A DNA stretch of 64,000 bases, taken from Thiomargarita sp. Lineage in GTDB: Bacteria > Pseudomonadota > Gammaproteobacteria > Beggiatoales > Beggiatoaceae. The position numbers were made by a program, and so were the translations under genes. Of the stretch, positions 38,409 through 47,686 are shown one piece after another. The notes under the pieces were generated by a model that worked only from the letters and a program-made list of their open reading frames with translations, was not told the origin of the DNA and made no database searches. Position 1 is the first letter of the stretch. Each line of letters starts with the position of its first letter. The stretch is taken from positions 188,652 to 252,651 of the forward strand of contig DYNP01000004.1 in assembly GCA_020721005.1 (NCBI GenBank), in the 5' to 3' direction.

Positions 38409-40638
38409 ATTTAATGAAACTGGGCTGTAAATCAAAGGGGGACCAGGAACGACCTGCAAGGGAATGGACAAAAAATGTACTGAGATTGAGAAATTCTTCC
38501 CAAGATTTGACTCCACAAGTGTTTTTGAAAGTCAGATTGACCGGTCTCAATTGATTAGAGAGTCCCAACAGTCCATTGCTGATATTAATGTCTGGTGAGG
38601 TGATGTCCACCTGACCATCAATGCCCAAGCGAGATGAGGCACTGATGAGACTGTCTAAGGTGGTGAGCAGATGATCGGTTACAATACGAATATTGCCCCC
38701 GCGCCCAGCATCGGCTTGGGCCACGATTTGTCCTGAACTCAAGATCATGAATTGGGGATTTTCAATGGTGATATTGCCACTGTTGGCTTCTCCTCCTTTG
38801 ACGCTGGTGATAATCTGCCCTTGATGCAAATAGAGACGGTTAGCCGTAGACAAGGTGATATTGCCGCCACCACCACCGGTACTTCTGGTTTGTTGGGCAG
38901 AAATTTTTCCTCCATTGAGAAGATTGAGGGTGTTGGCTTGGATAACAATTTCTCCGGCTTGTCCGGCAAGTAGATCTTCCCTTAAAAATAGCCCATCACC
39001 GTAGAGCTCATCACTGTCTAAGGAACCCGCATAAATGCCGCTTGGGGAATTGTCAGTATATCTACGTCCTGAAATGGTTAAATGGTCAGCAACCTGCAAA
39101 TGGACTGTGCCCCCTTGACCAACGCCATAGGTATTGCTGACAATTTTACCCCCATCCTGCAGAATAATTTGCGCCGCTTCTATATAGATATGTCCTGCAT
39201 TACCTGCATGCTCCGATTGATCATCGATCGAACTGGCAAATATACCAGTGTTACTTTCTTGCCCAACAATGCTTAAGGTTTCATGGACCTTGAGGGAAAC
39301 AAGGCCGCCATGACCACTGCCAACACTGGCACTCACCAGACCTCCCCCAGTAGCCAACTTCACATTGCGGGCCTCTATGATCATATTGCCTCCATTGCCT
39401 GCGTCTTCTACTTCTTCAATTATGGAATTGGAACCCACCCAAACATATCCTTCAGTATCGATATTTAAAGTTTCCAAAACTTGGATCCGAACGGTACCGG
39501 CTTTACCAGTACCCCAAGTGGTAGCCGCAATATTCCCGCCACTGCTCAAATTAATTTGACGCGCTTGTATATTCACTTCACCGGCTTTGCCAGCTTGTGG
39601 CTCACCGCTAACAGTATGAACATGAATTCCTCCTTCATTTTTCACATCGAAAGTGTCAGTCACCTTAAGATCAAGAGCACCACCCACTGCTTTGCCGTAA
39701 GCACTGATGTCAAAAACGCCACTGTCCAATAGTAAGTTGTCCACTTCAACTTTCACTACCCCGCCTGGTTGATTGGTATTATTAACCCCAAACCAACCAT
39801 AGGTCATGTAAAATTGCGCAGCGCGAATGAACACCCCACCATGTCCTTCATCACTGGTGACAGAAAATACAGTATTGGTGGCGATGATTTCGCCCAGTTG
39901 AGTGGGTAATGGCAATTCTAATCCCGATGGCGTGAGCATTATTTCACCTCTTGCAGCGATGCTGGCAAGGTTGAGTCGTCCTGATTTGGCTTCGAGTTTG
40001 GCACTGTAAATTTCATCATAAAAAGAGGGAACAATACTGCCTGTAAAATCCAAGTGTCCACCAATCCAGGACAATGTTTTGCCATCGGGTACAGTCAGTT
40101 GACTGTCTTGTACAGAAATTGGTGCGGGAGAATCGGTCCAAAAACCAAATGCTGCCACCGGTGCCGAGGTCAAGAGACTGTTATTCGGATAACGGGCTTC
40201 AAATCGTCCTCCATCTTCTAAACGTAAATAATCAGCGGTGCTAACATGAAACCCACCTTGCAAATCTAATTTAGCATGGGGACCAAATAAGATACCGTAT
40301 GGATTGAGAAAATAGAAATCAGCATTGGGAATGGTGGAACGAATTAAACCATCAATATTTGAGGGAGTGCCACCGGTGACCCGATTGATGATATTGTGCA
40401 CAGTGTCAGGTCCAGAAAAGGTTGCAGTTTCATGACTTTGCAGATTAAAATCTTGAAAACTGTGGAACAAATTCCCGCCCTGTTGTTGACCCAATTCTGC
40501 GCCAATTTGATATTCGGGTCCCATCAGAGTCTCTGCCTGTCCCAAACTGCCATCTAAAACAAGCTGAGCCTGGGTTGCGGCTGGACTGAGCAGTCCACCG
40601 CCAAAAATCGCCAAAAACTGGATGAAATTATGTTGCAT
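38407..40638 (-). CDS. Filamentous-haemagglutinin-like exoprotein 2 (TpsA-like)
   Basis: The 743-residue product has the same signal peptide (ending ATQAQ) and TPS domain as paralogs 1 and 3, at near identity over about 130 residues. A Gly-rich beta-helix middle of its own follows (VFSVTSDEGHGGVFIRAAQFYMTYG..., many GNGGNMII/GHGGLVSL-type turns), then a shared final 110 residues ending CGVKSWEEFLNLSTFFVHSLAGRSWSPFDLQ. It is predicted to be exported by the two-partner pathway and to be at or released from the cell surface. An AAGGA ribosome site precedes the ATG. Its stop codon lies at the terminus of MITE-like copy a. Confidence 0.93.
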   Translation of the reverse strand: MQHNFIQFLAIFGGGLLSPAATQAQLVLDGSLGQAETLMGPEYQIGAELGQQQGGNLFHSFQDFNLQSHETATFSGPDTVHNIINRVTGGTPSNIDGLIRSTIPNADFYFLNPYGILFGPHAKLDLQGGFHVSTADYLRLEDGGRFEARYPNNSLLTSAPVAAFGFWTDSPAPISVQDSQLTVPDGKTLSWIGGHLDFTGSIVPSFYDEIYSAKLEAKSGRLNLASIAARGEIMLTPSGLELPLPTQLGEIIATNTVFSVTSDEGHGGVFIRAAQFYMTYGWFGVNNTNQPGGVVKVEVDNLLLDSGVFDISAYGKAVGGALDLKVTDTFDVKNEGGIHVHTVSGEPQAGKAGEVNIQARQINLSSGGNIAATTWGTGKAGTVRIQVLETLNIDTEGYVWVGSNSIIEEVEDAGNGGNMIIEARNVKLATGGGLVSASVGSGHGGLVSLKVHETLSIVGQESNTGIFASSIDDQSEHAGNAGHIYIEAAQIILQDGGKIVSNTYGVGQGGTVHLQVADHLTISGRRYTDNSPSGIYAGSLDSDELYGDGLFLREDLLAGQAGEIVIQANTLNLLNGGKISAQQTRSTGGGGGNITLSTANRLYLHQGQIITSVKGGEANSGNITIENPQFMILSSGQIVAQADAGRGGNIRIVTDHLLTTLDSLISASSRLGIDGQVDITSPDINISNGLLGLSNQLRPVNLTFKNTCGVKSWEEFLNLSTFFVHSLAGRSWSPFDLQPSFIK

Positions 40639-40693
40639 AAAAAGTCCTTGAGAATTATGTTAAAATCTGAAAAACATCAGCGTAGTTGATATT

Positions 40694-40965
40694 AGATCTC
40701 TTGCAAAAGTAAATGATAAGATACGAAAAAATAAAAGAGAAATCTCCGTTGGAGTGGAGGCTTTAGCCGGTCAGCGGTGGGTCCTTACAATTTGTGTATG
40801 TGGGGTAATGCCTACGGCTGACCGGCTAAAGCCTCCACTCCAGGGACCTGCTGCTGACCGGCTAAAGCCTCTACTCCAACCTACCGGCTAAAGCCTCCAC
40901 TCCAACTATCTTAATTGAGGAGCAATTCTCATTTTTTCATGATCGCATACTCTTTTAAGAGGTCT
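40694..40965 (-). mobile_element. MITE-like element copy b (272 bp)
   Basis: The ends are AGATCTCTTGCAAAAGTA (40694-40711) and TACTCTTTTAAGAGGTCT (40948-40965). The inside carries only a few GGCTAAAGCCTC-type units and a shorter left arm (a TGCGATAAAGA segment is absent). Its right end supplies the stop of TpsA-like gene 3. Same orientation as copy a. Confidence 0.8.
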
Positions 40966-43489
40966 ATTTAATGAAACTGGGCTGTAAATCAAAGGGGGAC
41001 CAGGAACGACCTGCAAGGGAATGGACAAAAAATGTACTGAGATTGAGAAATTCTTCCCAAGATTTGACTCCACAAGTGTTTTTGAAAGTCAGATTGGCCG
41101 GTCTCAATTGATTTGACAGTCCCAATAGTCCATTGCTGATATTAATGTCTGGGGAGGTGATATCCACTTGACCATCAATGCCCAAGCGAGATGAGGCATT
41201 GATGAGACTGTCTAAAGTGGTGAGCAGATGATCGGTTACAATACGGATATTTCCGCCGTGCCCCACATCCGCTTGCGCCACGATTTGTCCCGAGTTCAAG
41301 ATCATGAATTGAGGATTGTCAATGGTGATATTGCCGCCATTCCCTGCACCACTCGCTACACTTGTGGTAATTTCACTGTTGTCCAGATACAGTAACCCAG
41401 AGAGGCTGTTGAAGATAATATTACCGCCACCCGCATGGATTGCTGCGGTACTGATACTGCCGTGTTGACTCAAGTGTAAATGTCGCGTTTGCAAATGAAT
41501 TTTACCTGCGTTGCCGGTATTAAGACTGTTGGCGGCCAACGCTGCGTTATTACTGATATCCAGAAAGTCGGTTTGCACGAACAGATTACCTCCTTGACCC
41601 TGATTAATCGTGTCACTGAAAATACCGGTGGCTTGCTGATCTTGATCTTGACCATTTAATGTCAACTGTTTGGCTTGAATGCGTATATCTCCTCCATTTC
41701 CATTCCCTGTGAAAAAAGCTGTACCACCATAAAAACCGTTACTATTACTGATTGTTCCACCTGCAGTAAGGAGTACAATCTCGGCTTGCAGGTTAATATT
41801 ATTCGCCTTCTCACCCAACCCCAGTGAAGAGGCACTAATTGCAGCATCCTCAGTTAAGTGAATAGTTTTGGCGACCAGATCGATTTGTCCACCGGTACCA
41901 GACAAGGAAAAACTGATGATATTACTTTGGGGATTTTCAAATTGCAGATTGCCAACTGGCGTAACGAAAGTGCCATCCCGGCGGCCCGAAAGGAATAAAG
42001 TGTCTTTCACGTCTAATCGAATATTACCGGCCGAGCCAGTTGCTAATGCCGAAGTGGCAATAGTACCACCCTCAGTAATATTGACATTATCCGCTTGGAT
42101 AACTAAATTACCGGCGTTACCTGTGCCAAGGGTCGAACTGGCAATCTGACCGCCTACTATATCAAGTCGTTGGGTAGTTAGATGGATGTCACCGCTGCCT
42201 AAACTATCATCCGCAGTAGAAAAATTCGTGTTATCAATCAAAGAGGGGAAATCGGTCAGCAGGATGCCTTCGAATGGATGACTGCCAACACTACGCCCTG
42301 CGACTAAAACCGATTCGGTGGCTTTGACAGTCAGTTGCCCACCTTTCCCGCTACCTCTAATTGAGTTAGCTGTAATACCGGCACCCTCTAAGAGAGTCAG
42401 TCGTGTTAGGTTTAGGTCGATATTACCGGCGTTAGCTGCCGTCATGGTGCCAGTGCGGAGGTGTGCCCGGTGTAAAGTTAATTCAGGCACTTTGACAGTA
42501 ATCGGACCACCCTGACCACGTCCCATTGCGGCGTTTATAAAGGCATTAAAGTAGTAAAGTTCACTGCTGGCACGCAGTGATTCGGTTAATTGAATATCCA
42601 TGAGACCCCCATCGATGTCTCCCAAACTGTTGGCTTGCAAGGTACTGTCAGACATGAACAACCCTACGCCACGAATTTTGAAATTACCACTCCCCGGACC
42701 GCTGGTATCCATTAAGGTGTGGTCGAGGTGAATCTCACCACCTTGACCCGTTAGAGTTAAGTTATCATTCATGAGAACTTCACCAGATGAGCCGACAGCC
42801 ACTAAATTGAGTTGTCCACCAGCAGTATGAAAAAGAGAATAGGCAAATGTGGCATAAATATTTAAATTATCAAACTGTATTGGGGAAGATCCCTGAAATT
42901 GTAGGTTACCTCCAATGAATGATAATGATTTCATTGGTGGAACAATTAAAGTAGTATTTTGTGTGATGACAGTTGCCGGCATATCCGTTAAAAATCCAAA
43001 GGCTGCCACCGGCGCTGAGGTCAAGAGACTGTTATTCGGATAACGGGCCTCAAATCGTCCTCCATCATCCAAACGTAAATAATCAGCGGTGCTGACATGA
43101 AAACTGCCTTGCACATCCAATTTGGCGCTGGGACCAAACAGGATGCCATAAGGATTTAGCAAATAAAAGTCGGCATTGGGAATCGTGGAACGAATTAAAC
43201 CATCAATATTTGAGGGAGTGCCGCCGGTCACCCGATTGATGATATTGTGCACAGTGTCAGGTCCAGAAAAGGTTGCAGTTTCATGACTTTGCAGATTAAA
43301 ATCTTGAAAACTGTGGAACAAATTCCCGCCCTGTTGTTGACCCAATTCTGCGCCAATTTGATATTCGGGTCCCATCAGAGTCTCTGCCTGTCCCAAACTG
43401 CCATCTAAAACAAGCTGAGCCTGGGTTGCGGCTGGACTGAGCAGTCCACCGCCAAAAATCGCCAAAAACTGGATGAAATTATGTTGCAT
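40964..43489 (-). CDS. Filamentous-haemagglutinin-like exoprotein 3 (TpsA-like)
   Basis: The 841-residue product shares the signal peptide and TPS domain with paralogs 1 and 2 and the C-terminus with 2 and 4. Its middle (FQGSSPIQFDNLNIYATFAYSLFH..., VLMNDNLTLTGQGGEIHLDHTLMDTSGPGSGNFKIRG) is clearly related to paralog 4 and not to 1 or 2. This makes it a mosaic: ends of one subtype, centre of another. Multiple GNAGNIxLxxxxLTL-type turns predict a right-handed beta-helix shaft. Export would need a TpsB transporter encoded elsewhere. Ribosome site AAGGA is as in the paralogs. Confidence 0.93.
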   Translation of the reverse strand: MQHNFIQFLAIFGGGLLSPAATQAQLVLDGSLGQAETLMGPEYQIGAELGQQQGGNLFHSFQDFNLQSHETATFSGPDTVHNIINRVTGGTPSNIDGLIRSTIPNADFYLLNPYGILFGPSAKLDVQGSFHVSTADYLRLDDGGRFEARYPNNSLLTSAPVAAFGFLTDMPATVITQNTTLIVPPMKSLSFIGGNLQFQGSSPIQFDNLNIYATFAYSLFHTAGGQLNLVAVGSSGEVLMNDNLTLTGQGGEIHLDHTLMDTSGPGSGNFKIRGVGLFMSDSTLQANSLGDIDGGLMDIQLTESLRASSELYYFNAFINAAMGRGQGGPITVKVPELTLHRAHLRTGTMTAANAGNIDLNLTRLTLLEGAGITANSIRGSGKGGQLTVKATESVLVAGRSVGSHPFEGILLTDFPSLIDNTNFSTADDSLGSGDIHLTTQRLDIVGGQIASSTLGTGNAGNLVIQADNVNITEGGTIATSALATGSAGNIRLDVKDTLFLSGRRDGTFVTPVGNLQFENPQSNIISFSLSGTGGQIDLVAKTIHLTEDAAISASSLGLGEKANNINLQAEIVLLTAGGTISNSNGFYGGTAFFTGNGNGGDIRIQAKQLTLNGQDQDQQATGIFSDTINQGQGGNLFVQTDFLDISNNAALAANSLNTGNAGKIHLQTRHLHLSQHGSISTAAIHAGGGNIIFNSLSGLLYLDNSEITTSVASGAGNGGNITIDNPQFMILNSGQIVAQADVGHGGNIRIVTDHLLTTLDSLINASSRLGIDGQVDITSPDINISNGLLGLSNQLRPANLTFKNTCGVKSWEEFLNLSTFFVHSLAGRSWSPFDLQPSFIK

Positions 43490-43544
43490 AAAAAGTCCTT
43501 GAGAATTATGTTAAAATCTGAAAAACATCAGCGTGGTTGATATT

Positions 43545-43932
43545 AGATCTCTTGCAAAAGTAAATAATGCGATAAAGATGAGATACGAAAAAATAAAAGA
43601 GAAATCCCCGTTGGAGTGGAGGCTTTAGCCGGTAGTTTGGAGTAGAGGCTTTAGCCGGTGGTTTGGAGTAGAGGCTTTAGCCGGTAGTTTGGAGTAGAGG
43701 CTTTAGCCGGTAGTTTGGAGTGGAGGCTTTAGCCGGTAGTTTGGAGTGGAGGCTTTAGCCGGTCAGCGGCAGTCCCCTGCAATTTTTGTATGTGAGGTGA
43801 TGCCTACGGCTGACCGGCTAAAGCCTCCACTCCAAGGACCTGCCGCTGACCGGCTAAAGCCTCCACTCCAAAGTATCTTAATTGAGGGGCAACTCTCATT
43901 TTTTCATGATTGCATACTCTTATAAGGGGTCT
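43545..43932 (-). mobile_element. MITE-like element copy c (388 bp)
   Basis: The ends are AGATCTCTTGCAAAAGTA (43545-43562) and a more diverged TACTCTTATAAGGGGTCT (43915-43932). It carries a 26-base tandem array rather than the 36-base one. Same orientation as a and b. Its right end supplies the stop codon of TpsA-like gene 4. Confidence 0.78.
43611..43766. repeat. Tandem array, 6 x 26 bp
   Basis: Six contiguous 26-base units built on TTGGAGTRGAGGCTTTAGCC followed by GGTAGT, the last ending GGTCAG. It shares the GGCTTTAGCCGG core with the 36-base array of copy a in inverse orientation, so two unit lengths arose from one motif. Confidence 0.93.
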
Positions 43933-46447
43933 ATTTAATGAAACTGGGCTGTAAATCAAAGGGGGACCAGGAACGACCTGCAAGGGAATGGACAAAAAAT
44001 GTACTGAGATTGAGAAATTCTTCCCAAGATTTGACTCCACAAGTGTTTTTGAAAGTCAGATTGGCCGGTCTCAATTGATTTGACAGTCCCAATAGTCCAT
44101 TGCTGATATTAATGTCTGGAGAGGTGATGTCCACCTGACCATCAATGCCCAAGCGGGATGAGGCACTGATGAGACTGTCCACGGTGGTCAGTAGGTGGTC
44201 AGTCACAATCTGAATATTACCCCCATGTCCCGCATCCGCTTGAGCTTTAATTTGCCCTTGATTTAACACGACAAACTGCGGTTTTTCGATCGTGATATTA
44301 CCCCCACTGCCTTGACCCACCGCAACACTGGTGGTAATTTCACTTTGGTCAAGATGTACCAAGCCGTTGGATTTTTGCAGGATAATGTTTCCGCCACCGG
44401 AGAGAGTCGCTGAAGTGTTGATCGTTCCCCGTTGACTGAGATGTAGGTGATTCGTTTCTAAACTAATTTGCCCGGCATCACCCATATTGAAACTGCGGGC
44501 GGCCATTGCGGCACCCTGATCAATATCCACAGAGTCCGCTTGTACAAAAAGACTGCCTCCTAAACCTTGATTAAAGGTGTCGCTAAAAATACCTGTTTGA
44601 GAGCCAGTTAAAGTCACTGTGTTAGCGTCAATGTTGATATCACCGCCACGTCCCGTCCCTAAAAGAAAACCGGTACCGGCATAAAAACCGTTACTACTAT
44701 TGATTTTCCCCCCAGCCGTTAGGAGAAGATTGTCAGTGCGTAGGTTGATGTGGCTGGTATTCTCACTGGAACCTAAGGAAGAAGTATTGATAAAAGCACC
44801 CTCAGTGACATTGATCGTTTTAGCGGTCAGATCAATTTGCCCACCGGAGCCAGATAAAGAAAAACTGGTGATGTTGCTTTGGGGGTTTTCAATTTCCAAA
44901 TTGGTGATAGGGGTAACGAATACGCCATCCCGTTGTCCGGACATGAATAAAGTGTCTTTTACATCCAAAAGAATATTGCCGGCTAATCCAGTTCCCATCA
45001 CTGTCGTGGAAATAAAACCACCCTCCGTAATATTGACGTTATCCGCATGAATAATAATATTACCGGCACTTCCTTTATCGAGACCTGCGCTAGTAATAGC
45101 ACCCCCTACCAGATCAAGCCGTTGGGTAGTGATGTGGGTTTCTCCGCCGCCTAAATTACCGGGGACAAGGGAATAGCTAGAATTATCAATGTAAGTAGGC
45201 ATATTAGTAAATAGTACCCCAATAGATGCGTGAGTCCCGACGCTAAAACCTGAAATTAACACCGATTCGGAAGCGTTAATCGTCATTTGCCCCCCTTTCC
45301 CAATTGCAGAGAATGCCTGAGCTGTGGAGAGACCCGCCCCTTCAAGGAGATGAAGCCGAGCCACTTCTAGGTTGAGACTACCGGCATTTCCCGCCGTGAC
45401 AGTTTCTAATCCCATGACCGTTCTGTCTAAAGTGAATTCGGGTACCCTAACGACTATTTGCCCACCATTTCCGTGTCCCAACAAAGTTCTACTGGCAAAG
45501 GCAGCCACCAAATAGCGTTCATTTCTTGCGTACAGAGATTCCGTCAGTCGAATATCCATAACCCCTCCGTTAAAATCCCCCAAGGTATTGGCTTGCAAAA
45601 TACTGTCGTTCATTTGTAAACGCGCTCCCCGAACCTTGATATTGCCACTCCCCGGACCACTGGTATCTATCAACGTATGGTTTAGGAGAATGTTGCCACC
45701 GATGCCAGTTATTGTTAAGTCATTATCTAAAAACAGTTCTCCATCAGAACCCACAGCTATCAAATTAATCTGACCACTCGCGGCATTGAGTAAGGAGGCG
45801 GCGAACATGGCATAACTATTTTGCTCGTCAAACTGTACAGGAAATGCACCTTGCAGATTTAAATGACCACCAATCAATGACAACGGTTTCGTTGCTGGCA
45901 CAGATAAGCGACTGCTTTGAGCAGCGATAGGTGCGGGTGTTTCGGTTAAGAAACCGAATGCAGCAACAGGTGCGACACTTAATAAAGAATTGTTTACATT
46001 TCTTGCATCAAATCGACCACCGTCTTGTAATTTCAAATAATCTGCTGTACTCGCATGAAACCCACCTTGCAAATCTAATTTAGCATGGGGACCAAATAAG
46101 ATACCGTATGGATTGAGCAAATAAAAATCGGCGTTGGGAATCGTGGAACGAATTAAACCATCAATATTTGAGGGATTGCTGCCGGTCACTCGACTGATCA
46201 CATTTTGCACTTCATTTGGACCCGAAAAAGTTGCACTTTCATGACTTTGCAGATTAAAATCTTGAAAACTGTGGAATAAATTCCCACCGTGTTGTTGACC
46301 CAATTCTGCTCCAATTTGATAGCCAGGTCCCATCAGAGTCTCTGTGCGTCCCAAACTGCCATCCAAAATAATTTGGGCCTGGGCCGCAGCTGGACTGAGC
46401 AGTCCACTGCCAAAAATCGCCAACAATTGGATAAAATTGCTTTTCAT
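43931..46447 (-). CDS. Filamentous-haemagglutinin-like exoprotein 4 (TpsA-like)
   Basis: The 838-residue product starts MKSNFIQLLAIFGSGLLSPAA, so its signal peptide and TPS domain are related to the other three but clearly diverged (RTETLMGPGYQIG, SNPSNIDGLIRSTIPN). The middle parallels paralog 3 and the last 110 residues are almost identical to 2 and 3. Its upstream sequence (GAGGATC ribosome site; 46448-46510) differs from the shared leader of paralogs 1-3, so it may be the oldest copy. It is predicted to be secreted through a TpsB partner that is not in the window. Confidence 0.93.
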   Translation of the reverse strand: MKSNFIQLLAIFGSGLLSPAAAQAQIILDGSLGRTETLMGPGYQIGAELGQQHGGNLFHSFQDFNLQSHESATFSGPNEVQNVISRVTGSNPSNIDGLIRSTIPNADFYLLNPYGILFGPHAKLDLQGGFHASTADYLKLQDGGRFDARNVNNSLLSVAPVAAFGFLTETPAPIAAQSSRLSVPATKPLSLIGGHLNLQGAFPVQFDEQNSYAMFAASLLNAASGQINLIAVGSDGELFLDNDLTITGIGGNILLNHTLIDTSGPGSGNIKVRGARLQMNDSILQANTLGDFNGGVMDIRLTESLYARNERYLVAAFASRTLLGHGNGGQIVVRVPEFTLDRTVMGLETVTAGNAGSLNLEVARLHLLEGAGLSTAQAFSAIGKGGQMTINASESVLISGFSVGTHASIGVLFTNMPTYIDNSSYSLVPGNLGGGETHITTQRLDLVGGAITSAGLDKGSAGNIIIHADNVNITEGGFISTTVMGTGLAGNILLDVKDTLFMSGQRDGVFVTPITNLEIENPQSNITSFSLSGSGGQIDLTAKTINVTEGAFINTSSLGSSENTSHINLRTDNLLLTAGGKINSSNGFYAGTGFLLGTGRGGDINIDANTVTLTGSQTGIFSDTFNQGLGGSLFVQADSVDIDQGAAMAARSFNMGDAGQISLETNHLHLSQRGTINTSATLSGGGNIILQKSNGLVHLDQSEITTSVAVGQGSGGNITIEKPQFVVLNQGQIKAQADAGHGGNIQIVTDHLLTTVDSLISASSRLGIDGQVDITSPDINISNGLLGLSNQLRPANLTFKNTCGVKSWEEFLNLSTFFVHSLAGRSWSPFDLQPSFIK

Positions 46448-46580
46448 AAAAGATCCTCAATGAGTTAATTCATTAAGAATTATATCAGAATTCGCAAATA
46501 TACCATTCCAAATCAGAATTTTTGAGGATTTTCCTTATAAGTCAATTAGATATACCTCCTTCTATTGTAAAAAACGCACA

Positions 46581-46619
46581 AAAAAAACCTGACCGGTATT
46601 TAAAAACCGATCAGGTTTT
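46581..46619 (-). terminator. Rho-independent terminator for the nif operon (minus strand)
   Basis: Read on the minus strand, arms AAACCTGATCGGT and ACCGGTCAGGTTT pair with one mismatch around a short AT loop and are followed by a run of eight T. It lies beyond MITE-like copy d, downstream of the last nif-operon gene. Confidence 0.8.
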
Positions 46620-46644
46620 AGCAACAGACTGGCAATTCCTCAAT

Positions 46645-46921
46645 AGACCTCTTGCAAAAGTATACAATCATGAAAAAATGAGAGTTGCCCTTCAGTTAAG
46701 ACACGTTGGAGTGGAGGCTTTAGCCGGTCAGCCGTAGGCATCACCCCACATACACAAGTTGCAAGGATTTACCGCTGGCCGGCTAAAGCCTCCACTCCAA
46801 CCTACCTTCTAAAACCTCCATTTCAGCTAAAGCTTCTACTCCAACTCCACTTCAACGGGGATTTTCCTCTTATTTTTTCCTATCTTATTTTTATCGCATC
46901 ATTTACTTTTGCAAGAGGTCT
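46645..46921 (+). mobile_element. MITE-like element copy d (277 bp), perfect 18-bp TIRs
   Basis: The left end AGACCTCTTGCAAAAGTA (46645-46662) is the exact reverse complement of the right end (46904-46921), and TA flanks both sides. The inside has two GGCTTTAGCCGG/CCGGCTAAAGCC units and no coding potential. It is inverted relative to copies a-c. It sits 10 bases after the end of the 46932 gene and before that operon's terminator. Confidence 0.88.
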
Positions 46922-46931
46922 AATTTATAAT

Positions 46932-47360
46932 CTAACCCATAATCACCGCATAAGCCTGCCTCAACAAATTCAACTCCACGGGAGGCAAATCTCTAGCCTC
47001 AGTCAACGCAATGAAACGCCCCCCAAATTTTTGAACAATCCCATGAGGTGCATCTACACTGGTAAAATGAGCCAAGAAAATGACCAATTCCTCAGTGGAT
47101 TCTGGTATAAATAACCATTCTTGAAATTCTCCATTAATTTCCAAATCGCCCGCAGCAATTCCCAATTGCTGCTTCACCTCTTTTAGTAAAGTGGCCGGAT
47201 GTATCAATACCTGAGGGCGAGTTTTTAAAACTTGAGCCTGTTCAGAAATGTGACCCAATGTACATACTGTAGACCCAATTCGCAAAAACAGAGTACGGGC
47301 ACTGGTTGCCTGCTGATGGTACAAAATCAAACGCATACGTTCAAGCGGGCTCATCCCCAT
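46932..47360 (-). CDS. Unknown protein, last gene of the nif operon
   Basis: The 142-residue product (MGMSPLERMRLILYHQQATSART...) is soluble, has no signal peptide and contains one cysteine (VCTLGH). I do not recognise the family. Its start overlaps the end of the [2Fe-2S] ferredoxin gene by 10 bases, so it is almost certainly co-transcribed and translationally coupled. A nitrogen-fixation accessory role is therefore inferred from context only. The MLxPE-like pattern LFIPESTEELVIFLAHFTS suggests an alpha/beta fold. Downstream come MITE-like copy d and then the operon terminator. Confidence 0.7.
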   Translation of the reverse strand: MGMSPLERMRLILYHQQATSARTLFLRIGSTVCTLGHISEQAQVLKTRPQVLIHPATLLKEVKQQLGIAAGDLEINGEFQEWLFIPESTEELVIFLAHFTSVDAPHGIVQKFGGRFIALTEARDLPPVELNLLRQAYAVIMG

Positions 47361-47677
47361 ACAAACTCAGGCATCAATAAACGTTGGACTGGTATTCCCC
47401 CCAACAAATGCTGATCATAAATTTCTGCCACATCATCTTGAGTCACTTTGCCATACATAATTCCCTCAGGATACACCAAAACACTGGTCCCAAAACTACA
47501 AGGTCCCAAACAACCCGTATTGGTCACCGCAACAGTACCCACCAAATTGCGCTGATGCAATTCCCGCAAAAAAGCCTCCATCACTGCCACACACCCATGC
47601 TCATAACAAGAGCCTCTGGGCATACCAGGGGGACGAGACTGTGTACATACAAACACATGTTTTTGAGGCTTTGCCAT
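47351..47677 (-). CDS. Thioredoxin-like [2Fe-2S] ferredoxin (Shethna protein I type)
   Basis: The 108-residue product has HVFVCTQSRPPG...GSCYEHGC near its start and TNTGCLGPCSFGTSVLVYPEG, the four-cysteine pattern of the thioredoxin-fold [2Fe-2S] ferredoxins. A homologous protein in Azotobacter (FeSI) is associated with nitrogen fixation. It probably carries electrons in or near nitrogenase assembly. It is 9 bases downstream of fdxB and overlaps the following gene by 10 bases. An AGGGAC ribosome site precedes the ATG. Confidence 0.92.
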   Translation of the reverse strand: MAKPQKHVFVCTQSRPPGMPRGSCYEHGCVAVMEAFLRELHQRNLVGTVAVTNTGCLGPCSFGTSVLVYPEGIMYGKVTQDDVAEIYDQHLLGGIPVQRLLMPEFVWG

Positions 47678-47686
47678 AACCAGTCC

